Assembly: GCF_037974265.1 (NCBI RefSeq) | Contig: NZ_CP150233.1 | Location: 930,001 to 994,000 of the forward strand | DNA from: Paenibacillus sp. FSL R5-0623 | GTDB lineage: Bacteria > Bacillota > Bacilli > Paenibacillales > Paenibacillaceae | Length of the DNA stretch: 64,000 nucleotides | Direction: 5' to 3' | Shown here: positions 31,001 through 36,173 of the stretch, piece after piece | Layout: every line of letters begins with the position of its first letter | Position numbering within the stretch: position 1 is the first letter of the stretch | Program-made: the position numbers and the translations under genes | The notes under the pieces: model-generated | The model's input: the letters and a program-made list of their open reading frames with translations, nothing else | The model's database searches: none | What the model was told of the DNA's origin: nothing

Positions 31001-31296
31001 TGGACGGCAAGCCACATATTCTGCAATATGCGCTCACGAAATTCAGGATGGAGTATGACTCGTTTCAGAACAAACTGACCGCTCAGCTTCGCCAGCAGCA
31101 GATTGCTGGTGCGATCCGCAGCGTTCATTCTCTCCGAGGCGTAGCTGCCAATCTGCATGCAGTGGATCTGTTACGTCTGGTTCTTCAACTGGAATCGCTT
31201 TTGTCCCGTTCGTTATTCGAAGAAGAGGAACTGAGTTCGGTTTTGGAGAAGGTACAAAAAGAGATTGATATCATTACTGGGTCTCTACCCTGGTAA
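28054..31296 (+). CDS. Hybrid sensor histidine kinase with 5TM sensor, PAS, two receiver and HPt domains
   Basis: A 1080-aa membrane kinase. Residues 5-190 hold about six hydrophobic segments like the 5TMR-LYT sensor. Two PAS-like regions follow (about 205-315 and 325-450). The HisKA domain has H460 in FMSHEIRTPLSG; the HATPase domain at about 570-690 shows EQVLLNLLSNAIKFTEHG and DTGIGIS. A first, divergent receiver is at about 705-830 (EDD near 710, LDMD near 755, KPI near 810). A second, canonical receiver is at about 845-970 with D896 in LMDLYMPDM and KPIHEQQ. The C terminus is an HPt domain with H1025 in SVHSLRG. The start is TTG 28054, or TTG 28069 behind GGATGGTGA; no ATG is available. 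It is convergent with an OmpR-family regulator only 19 bp away. Confidence 0.9.
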   Translation: MDGDHLLRDLVLNFTLILSFLFLIHHYLNQTSTTRTSSITTRMIIGIALSMLGTALYYFSIVLSDGTLLNFRAIVYLLAAYFGGFISVFATFAGMWIFRINMGINPLFENWQYALLELIFVFAIGLSFKYIRGFILKWTLGALLLITVYESIVVKTYSPSLSIMVIILLFQCICLSAVSLFLYYLNQNHRYRYLVIQRDQEMLEMLRMQPGFTFKIHKQNGKFEYLLLEGQMLSQLGLDMSSLKQDYTLGTLNILPQEKIEFLRKQFDRAWKGESFFYEIEHGGYYSLVKLRPLREEGMVKYVIGYGLDITEHRAVKRRIQESEERYRTLERVSTDWFVGLDGNRCVVSVNQKFLDVLDLDRHEVMGRELEELIFIEQSANWVLSFQKVLHHNVPQDTELSLIVGKGKEQHVRVHLYPVKAPNSCEKIKAVIHDISDQYRRVKADKASQAKSELLAFMSHEIRTPLSGIISFSLLLQRTDLTSQQLDYLSKINASSQTLLTLVNDILDFSKMEAGKLILEKVPFAPEDVFKRVADQIGVALGYKEIEVIFKTDPDLPLTVIGDPFRLEQVLLNLLSNAIKFTEHGYVILQAEVISLEAERVQVRFEIEDTGIGISSEQLEHIFVPFTQAEPSTYRTYGGSGLGLVICYLLVSSLGGDLRVDSVLGEYSLFSFDLIFELADSEEEESFSLQTHPLLYGANDVVIIEDDERMGENLKQLLYSFGMNPTLYTSLNHMMESYGYTPEAEGTSSMLIMLDMDIEDTVNGSLWDNFMKRLDRTKIQVLGYTRAFSENALWIEKRSVHPDIMMVKPITRLGLFEVILALQGEGPLAKSQLAEGDDPYSLDQKGHILIAEDHEINQLAIRAMLQHKGFQVTLAASGTEVLRKLDEQVWELILMDLYMPDMNGVEATRHIRKMREYDRTPIIALTANALQIDHERCMEAGMNVILTKPIHEQQMADILATWIDLRGMRKISGIDVDKAIRQMDGKPHILQYALTKFRMEYDSFQNKLTAQLRQQQIAGAIRSVHSLRGVAANLHAVDLLRLVLQLESLLSRSLFEEEELSSVLEKVQKEIDIITGSLPW

Positions 31297-31315
31297 CATG
31301 AATGAAGCTGATGTG

Positions 31316-31990
31316 TTAAGGTGTGAACTTATATCCGACCCCCCAGATGGTTTGAATATATTGGGGGTTTTTCGGGTTTTCTTCAATTTTTTTACGAAGC
31401 TTGGTAATGTGTACATCGATGGTGCGATCATTAATATAAGCATCAATACCACGAATGGCTTCAATCAAGGCATAACGACTGTAGACTTTGCCGGGATTGA
31501 GGACAAATAGCTTCATGATCTCAAATTCGGAGAATGTCATCTCCACTCGCTGGTTATTCAACAGGACGGCTCGCCGAGCCAAATCGAGAGAAATTCCGCA
31601 ATCCTGTACAGTGACAATGGAGCTATTCAATATGGAGTAACGACGTAATACAGCCTCAATACGTGCTTTCACTTCCTGCATGCTGAAAGGCTTGCATACA
31701 TAATCATCAGCTCCATCTATTAATGATCGAATTCGCTCCGAGACTTCGGTTAACGAAGAGATGACGATGATGGGAATTGCTGTATGCTGACGCATGAGAG
31801 AACAGGGATTGTTGCCTTCCGAATCAGGGAGCAACAGGTCAAGAAGCAGGATATCAGGCCGCGCTTGAAGTTGTAGAAGACCATCTCTTGCGTTAGCGAC
31901 ACGGATAACATCATACCCCTCACCTTGCAAATACAGGGATAATGTATCTCCTAACATGTTATCGTCCTCAATGATAAGCACTTTGGTCAT
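31316..31990 (-). CDS. OmpR-family response regulator
   Basis: A 224-aa DNA-binding regulator. The receiver domain (1-115) has acidic D9/D10, phospho-acceptor D51 in LLLDLLLPD, switch SS near 78 and K in CKPF near 100. The C-terminal winged helix (about 125-222) shows LTFSEFEIMKLF-like recognition and the end TIWGVGYKF. The ATG lies behind AAAGGAATA. It faces the hybrid kinase tail to tail with a 19-bp gap, which suggests but does not prove a cognate pair; hybrid kinases usually act through an HPt, present here. No terminator is visible in the narrow gap, so opposing transcripts may overlap. Confidence 0.93.
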   Translation of the reverse strand: MTKVLIIEDDNMLGDTLSLYLQGEGYDVIRVANARDGLLQLQARPDILLLDLLLPDSEGNNPCSLMRQHTAIPIIVISSLTEVSERIRSLIDGADDYVCKPFSMQEVKARIEAVLRRYSILNSSIVTVQDCGISLDLARRAVLLNNQRVEMTFSEFEIMKLFVLNPGKVYSRYALIEAIRGIDAYINDRTIDVHITKLRKKIEENPKNPQYIQTIWGVGYKFTP

Positions 31991-32141
31991 GATATTCCTT
32001 TCTGAATCGACTTCGTGTAGAAGGTCTAGGATCCATGGGTTAGCTTAATATACTTGATCATGTATACCCTGATATTTAAAATATGCAACAAAAGGATGTC
32101 AGAATTCTAACATGATTGGGCAAGACCTGAGAGATTCTGAG

Positions 32142-33005
32142 TCAATGCTTGCCAACATGTGAATCTGCTTCACGCTCGATCAGGCGCATCAGTTTACGCT
32201 CGGTAGCGGTCTCTGGTGCCGGCGTGTAGACACTGCAACGCAGATCGGAGCTGCCTTGAACCTGCAACGAAGTCAGATCAAACAACATTTTGCCTGCTTT
32301 GGAATGTCTGAATTCGATTAAGACATCCGGAGCACTGCTGACGCTGCTTTGTTTCCAAAGGGTATGGAAATCAGGATGTCTGTTCATCATGTCATCCAGA
32401 AATAAATTATACCACTCATCATCGACATACTGACCATAATAGGCACGGAAAATCGCCAGAAATCCGCTAACAAAGTCCTCCCAGTTCACCGCAAGCCTGC
32501 GAAATTCCTTGCGATCAAATAACAGACTGATCATATTCCGCTGTTCGGGGGCAATCTGTTCAAAGTCCATAAAAACATGGCGGGCTGCGTCATTCCAGCC
32601 GACGATGTAACAACGTCGATCCGAGATCACGGTAGGGCAGTGATGAAGTTCCTGCAAAATTTTCTGCAAGGAAGGGTGAAGTTGAACCGGTTCTTCTTCC
32701 GGCGTGGGCAGCTCCGAGTGATGGTCCATAGCGAGCGAAAACAGATATTTTCGTTCATCTGCAGTAAGTCTTAGTGCTGAAGCAATGTTATCCAACACGG
32801 AATGGGATACCTGAATATCCCGACCTTGCTCAAGCCAGGTATACCATGTTGTACTCACTCCTGCCAGTTGGGAAACCTCTTCTCTCCTCAGCCCAGGCGT
32901 TCTTCTCCGACTTCCAGTGGGTAAACCGACCGATTCGGGAGAAATTTTGGAACGCTGTGTTTTCAGAAAAGTGGACAATGCCTGTAACCTGACATCGTAG
33001 TTCAA
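32142..33005 (-). CDS. XRE-family regulator with MmyB-like ligand-binding domain
   Basis: A 287-aa regulator. An N-terminal helix-turn-helix at about residues 10-80 contains LPTGSRRRTPGLRREEVSQLAGVSTTWYTWLEQGRDI, the signature of the MmyB group. The C-terminal domain (about 105-285) starts LHPSLQKILQELHHCPTVISDRRCYIVGWNDAA and is the MmyB-like PAS-type pocket, reported to bind a fatty acid in one structure of the family. The start is TTG 33005, chosen because AAGGTGAT lies seven bases upstream of it; longer frames have no RBS. It is divergent from a 3-oxoacyl-ACP synthase gene, and MmyB-type regulators often control the adjacent divergent gene. Confidence 0.88.
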   Translation of the reverse strand: MNYDVRLQALSTFLKTQRSKISPESVGLPTGSRRRTPGLRREEVSQLAGVSTTWYTWLEQGRDIQVSHSVLDNIASALRLTADERKYLFSLAMDHHSELPTPEEEPVQLHPSLQKILQELHHCPTVISDRRCYIVGWNDAARHVFMDFEQIAPEQRNMISLLFDRKEFRRLAVNWEDFVSGFLAIFRAYYGQYVDDEWYNLFLDDMMNRHPDFHTLWKQSSVSSAPDVLIEFRHSKAGKMLFDLTSLQVQGSSDLRCSVYTPAPETATERKLMRLIEREADSHVGKH

Positions 33006-33039
33006 TCCATCACCTTCAATCCTCGTTATCATGGTAGTC

Positions 33040-33071
33040 ATTATACTATTATAATTGACAACTTGTAATAG
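33040..33071. promoter_or_regulatory. Divergent promoter/operator region of the MmyB-type regulator
   Basis: On the minus strand TTACAA (33068-33063), a 17-bp gap, and a perfect TATAAT (33045-33040) form a possible promoter 34 bp upstream of the TTG start. The spacer coincides with an imperfect palindrome, CTATTATAA-N8-TTGTAATAG (33046-33071), which could be the operator for autoregulation. Confidence 0.5.
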
Positions 33072-33142
33072 GATATTCGAAAGTGCACTATTAGTAGCAG
33101 AGCGTAAGCGTAAGGTAGACAACAGCATTGAAGGAGGATGGA

Positions 33143-34387
33143 ATGGACATGGAACGAGTCGTGATTACGGGAATGGGAGTTATCTCTCCTTTGGGAAATA
33201 ATGTAGATACATTCTGGAACGGATTGATTGAGGGTAGATCAGGTATATCTCCTATAGAGCATTTTGATACAGCCTCTTACAAAACCAGAATCGCTGGCAT
33301 GGTCCGTGATTTTGATGGTGAAGAGCGTTTTGGACGCAAGGAAGCAAGGCGCATGGATCGATTCGTTCAATTTGCTGTTGCTGCTGCGGATCAGGCTGTA
33401 TCACAATCAGGCCTTGTGATGGACGAACTGGACCGTGAACGGGTAGGTGTATATATTGGTTCAGGCATAGGCGGCATCCAAACATTGATGGAACAAGGCA
33501 AGGTCCTGTCCGATCGGGGACCTGCGCGAGTCAGCCCAACACTGGTACCCATGATGATATCCAATATGGCGGCAGCTATGGTCAGCATGAGGTTTGGTTG
33601 CTGGGGACCGACATTGTCGCCAGTAACCGCTTGTTCCATTGGCAATACAGCCATTGGAGAGGCTTTCCGGTTAATTCGTCATGGCGGAGCCGATGTCATT
33701 ATTGCTGGCGGGACAGAAGCGGCTGTAACCGAAGTGTCACTGGCAAGCTTCGGTAATGCGACAGCGTTGTCTACACGAAATGAAGCGTTCCAAACAGCAA
33801 GCCGTCCATTTGATGCGGGGAGAGACGGTTTTGTCATGGCGGAGGGCGCCGGAATTCTGATCGTTGAGTCACTATCTCATGCACTGGCAAGAGGGGCGAA
33901 TATTCTTGCCGAAGTGATTGGATATGGTGCCAGTTCAGATGCGTATCATATGGTAGCTACCCACCCGGAAGGACGGGGTGCATATCTGGCGATGAAAGCA
34001 TCACTGAGAGAGGCTCAGATTGGACCTGAGGACATTGATGTGATTAACGCTCATGCCACCAGTACGGAGGCAGGTGACCTGTCCGAGACGAGAGCGATCA
34101 AACAACTTTTCGGGACAGGTGCCTATGATATTCCGGTCACAGCGAATAAGTCCATGACGGGACATATGCTTGGTGCAGCAGGCGGGGCGGAAGCGATCTC
34201 GCTTATTCAAACCCTGCGGCATGGTATCATTCCTCCAACTATCAATCAGGAGCAGAGGGACCCCGAATGTGATTTGGATTATGTACCAAACGAGGCAAGA
34301 AAAGCAGAGCTGCGGATTGGGATGTCTAATTCCTTTGGATTCGGGGGCCATAATGCCGTTATTGTTCTTCAAAAGTATTCATCTTAA
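33143..34387 (+). CDS. 3-oxoacyl-ACP synthase II (FabF-like ketosynthase)
   Basis: A 414-aa KAS II-type condensing enzyme that extends acyl-ACP with malonyl-ACP. The N-terminal VVITGMGVISPLGN, the active-site Cys164 in TACSIGN, His in NAHATSTEAGD near residue 303 and His in KSMTGHMLGAAGG near 340 form the Cys-His-His triad. The C-terminal NSFGFGGHNAVIVL is typical. The active-site context TACSIG differs from the TACATG common in housekeeping FabF. The ATG at 33143 follows AAGGAGG by five nt. It stands alone, without acpP, fabG or other fab genes, and divergent from a MmyB-like regulator. It could be a second FabF or a specialised-lipid enzyme. Confidence 0.9.
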   Translation: MDMERVVITGMGVISPLGNNVDTFWNGLIEGRSGISPIEHFDTASYKTRIAGMVRDFDGEERFGRKEARRMDRFVQFAVAAADQAVSQSGLVMDELDRERVGVYIGSGIGGIQTLMEQGKVLSDRGPARVSPTLVPMMISNMAAAMVSMRFGCWGPTLSPVTACSIGNTAIGEAFRLIRHGGADVIIAGGTEAAVTEVSLASFGNATALSTRNEAFQTASRPFDAGRDGFVMAEGAGILIVESLSHALARGANILAEVIGYGASSDAYHMVATHPEGRGAYLAMKASLREAQIGPEDIDVINAHATSTEAGDLSETRAIKQLFGTGAYDIPVTANKSMTGHMLGAAGGAEAISLIQTLRHGIIPPTINQEQRDPECDLDYVPNEARKAELRIGMSNSFGFGGHNAVIVLQKYSS

Positions 34388-34409
34388 GCAAAAAAGCAGC
34401 TTTAAGCAG

Positions 34410-34457
34410 AAAGAACAGCGCAGCCCCATCGGGCTGTGCTGTTCTTTGCTTACTTCG
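34410..34457. terminator. Bidirectional terminator between ketosynthase and narK
   Basis: AAGAACAGCGCAGCCC pairs with GGGCTGTGCTGTTCTT (one wobble) around a CATC loop, a 16-bp stem between the convergent genes. The U-tract is modest on the plus side (TTTGC); on the minus side a run of T occurs only further on. Confidence 0.75.
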
Positions 34458-34515
34458 ACTTCGGGATCATCCACATACACCGTACCATTGGTTAACGGCA
34501 GTGTGGTTGTACGCC

Positions 34516-35748
34516 TTACGAAGAGAGGGACGTCGATTCCGCCATGCCTTTGTTGCTTCGGCTCAGCCAGCTTACACGCCAGCGGGATTGCATGAAGAGA
34601 ACAAGGAAGAGGGAAGCTGCCGCAATCAGGCTAAGAATGACAAAACCTGGTGTATAGGATTGATAGCTGCTGTACAGTTGACCAAGAATCAGCGGCAGTG
34701 CATATCCGCCCAATCCGCCAGCGGCACCTACAATACCTGTCATCAGACCAATCTCATTGCCGAACCGTTGCGGAACCAGTTGAAACACGGAGCCATTTCC
34801 GGCTCCCAGACACATCATACCGAGGAACAGCATGACTACCACTACAGGCAGAGGTGGCATGAAGGATACGCCAATTAGCATGATACAGGCTCCTGTGTAC
34901 AGGAAAGTCAGCATACGTGTTCCGCCAATTTTGTCCGCCAGATAACCCCCGACAGGCCGGAAGAAACTACCTGCGATCACACAGAACGTGGTAATGTCAG
35001 CGGCACGAACAGGAGAGAGCCCGTACTGGGTATTGAAGAAGATGGTGAGATAGTTACATAATCCAACGAAGCCGCCAAAGGTTACACAATAGAAGGCACA
35101 GAATACCCAGGCATCTTTTTGTTTAAGCAGACTTCCGTATTGGGACAATTTTTTGGGTTCAGGTCGGTTAGGGCTATTCTTGGCAAAAAGAGAAAAGAGA
35201 ATAAATACAATAGCGATTGGTATAATAGCAAGTCCGAACACGACTTCCCAGCTGCCAAAATGTGTAGCCAATCGATTGGCAAACAATGTCGCGAGTACGG
35301 TTCCACTGTTACCCGCCCCGGCAATACCCATGGCCAGACCCTGATGCTCTTTGCCATACCATTGACCCGCCAGAGGTAGCGCAGCGGCAAAGGAGGCACC
35401 TGCAACACCAAGCAAGAGTGCTACCACGTATAGTTGGCTTAAGGAGTCAACCCATAACCAGCCGAGTAATAAAGGAACCAGCGTGACGAGCATTCCAATC
35501 TGTGCGGTCAATTTCGGACCTATATAATCAGACATGAAGCCAAGCACAAGCCGCAGGATGGAGCCACCAAGGATAGGCAATGCGACCAGATTGGCCTTTT
35601 CCAGCGGAGTCATCGGATAGTCCAATGCTATGACAACTGCGAGTGGACCCAACATTCCCCATATCATAAAACTGATGTCAAAATACATAAACGCTCCGAA
35701 TAGGGTGGGCTTATGCCCGCTTTTCCAAAAACTTTTGCTCTCCATCAT
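34516..35748 (-). CDS. narK: Nitrate/nitrite transporter, MFS family
   Basis: A 410-aa major facilitator with 12 predicted membrane segments. The nitrate-signature-like segments GxGNSGTVLATLFANRLA near residue 145 and GAGNGSVFQLVPQRF near 325 are diagnostic of NarK/NasA transporters, as is the N-terminal FDISFMIWGMLGPLAV. It brings nitrate in for the divergent nasBC. The ATG at 35748 lies nine nt behind GAGGAG. The 170-nt leader holds a GlnR/TnrA-type promoter, two A1/G4 hexaloop hairpins and an intrinsic terminator, so expression is likely gated by attenuation. Confidence 0.93.
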   Translation of the reverse strand: MMESKSFWKSGHKPTLFGAFMYFDISFMIWGMLGPLAVVIALDYPMTPLEKANLVALPILGGSILRLVLGFMSDYIGPKLTAQIGMLVTLVPLLLGWLWVDSLSQLYVVALLLGVAGASFAAALPLAGQWYGKEHQGLAMGIAGAGNSGTVLATLFANRLATHFGSWEVVFGLAIIPIAIVFILFSLFAKNSPNRPEPKKLSQYGSLLKQKDAWVFCAFYCVTFGGFVGLCNYLTIFFNTQYGLSPVRAADITTFCVIAGSFFRPVGGYLADKIGGTRMLTFLYTGACIMLIGVSFMPPLPVVVVMLFLGMMCLGAGNGSVFQLVPQRFGNEIGLMTGIVGAAGGLGGYALPLILGQLYSSYQSYTPGFVILSLIAAASLFLVLFMQSRWRVSWLSRSNKGMAESTSLSS

Positions 35749-35809
35749 CCATCATCGCTCCTCATCCAATTGAGATCTTCGTAATTTGTCTATGTGCTTG
35801 TTAAGGCAG

Positions 35810-35850
35810 AAAAAGGCCGCAATTCGTCCAGATCTGAACGATTTGCGGCC
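35810..35850 (-). terminator. Attenuator terminator in the narK leader
   Basis: On the minus strand GGCCGCAA-N-TCGT (35850-35838) pairs with the complementary arm ending TTGCGGCC (35822-35815) through about 14 pairs with two mismatches, followed by TTTTT. It lies about 65 bp upstream of the narK start and so must be bypassed for expression. Confidence 0.9.
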
Positions 35851-35888
35851 CCGTTGCCGACAGGCGGTACACGTCATTGTGTTCCCGC
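35846..35888 (-). promoter_or_regulatory. ANTAR-type two-hairpin antiterminator element of narK
   Basis: Reading the minus strand: hairpin 1 has stem ACAC/GTGT (35882-35879 and 35872-35869), extended by GCGG/CCGC, with hexaloop AAUGAC. Hairpin 2 has stem CGGC/GCCG (35859-35856 and 35849-35846) with hexaloop AACGGG. Both loops have A at position 1 and G at position 4, the features recognised by ANTAR proteins. Hairpin 2 uses the GCCG that is also the 5' arm of the terminator, so the two structures exclude each other. The loop-to-loop distance is 17 nt. Confidence 0.85.
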
Positions 35889-35924
35889 ATCTGAGTTGAT
35901 CACAGCACTGTGATTTTGATTCAA

Positions 35925-35954
35925 ATTATAATCATGAGAAAATATATATGTCAA
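35925..35954 (-). promoter_or_regulatory. narK promoter
   Basis: On the minus strand a consensus TTGACA (35954-35949) and TATAAT (35930-35925) are separated by 18 bp. A start near 35918 places hairpin 1 of the antiterminator about 30 nt into the transcript. Confidence 0.85.
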
Positions 35955-35965
35955 CAAAAATTACA
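35949..35965. promoter_or_regulatory. GlnR/TnrA box at the narK promoter
   Basis: TGTCAACAAAAATTACA is a perfect match to TGTNA-N7-TNACA with an AT-rich centre. The half nearer narK is the -35 hexamer of its promoter. Confidence 0.8.
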
Positions 35966-36011
35966 TGAAACTTTAAATAATTCATTTTTTAATCATCATC
36001 GGCATTTTTAA

Positions 36012-36028
36012 TGTTAATTTAGTTGACA
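36012..36028. promoter_or_regulatory. GlnR/TnrA box at the nasB promoter
   Basis: TGTTAATTTAGTTGACA is a perfect match to TGTNA-N7-TNACA. The half nearer nasB contains the -35 hexamer TTGACA, mirroring the arrangement at narK. Confidence 0.8.
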
Positions 36029-36051
36029 TTAGGTTGAGATTCCCTTAATCT
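36023..36051 (+). promoter_or_regulatory. nasB promoter
   Basis: TTGACA (36023-36028) and TAATCT (36046-36051) are separated by 17 bp. A start near 36058 would place the first antiterminator hairpin at the very 5' end of the transcript. Confidence 0.75.
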
Positions 36052-36063
36052 GAATCTAATATG

Positions 36064-36104
36064 AATTCACACAAAGGCGTGTGGATTCCGGAGGCAACGG
36101 TGCC
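36064..36104 (+). promoter_or_regulatory. ANTAR-type two-hairpin antiterminator element of nasB
   Basis: Hairpin 1 is AATTCACAC/GTGTGGATT (36064-36072 and 36079-36087) with hexaloop AAAGGC. Hairpin 2 is GGC/GCC (36093-36095 and 36102-36104), extendable by G-U pairs, with hexaloop AACGGU. Both loops carry A1 and G4. Hairpin 2's GCC shares bases with the 5' arm of the terminator at 36103. Loop-to-loop spacing is 17 nt, identical to the narK element. Confidence 0.85.
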
Positions 36105-36133
36105 CTTTTCCGAATCATGGAGAAGGGATTTTT
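36103..36133 (+). terminator. Attenuator terminator in the nasB leader
   Basis: CCCTTTTCC (36103-36111) pairs with GGAGAAGGG (36119-36127) through nine pairs (one wobble), loop GAATCAT, followed by ATTTTT. It lies 40 bp upstream of the nasB start. Confidence 0.9.
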
Positions 36134-36173
36134 CTGTTTATTTTCAGGAGTGAGAGAGATAGGGGGGCAGCCC

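Noticed and set aside
34170..34595. 141-codon frame overlapping the ketosynthase end and the terminator
   Set aside because: It is in another frame of the ketosynthase gene and crosses a bidirectional terminator; the product has no motif.
35810..35888. Molybdenum-cofactor riboswitch in the narK leader
   Set aside because: ACCGCCTG...GGCAACGGG looked similar to part of the Moco motif, but the rest of that long aptamer is missing, and the tandem A1/G4 hexaloops repeated with identical spacing ahead of nasB explain the sequence better.
36081..36173. N-terminal extension of NasB by 31 codons
   Set aside because: It would start inside hairpin 1 and translate the attenuator; ATG 36174 has a G-rich RBS and matches the FAD-binding N terminus of the family.
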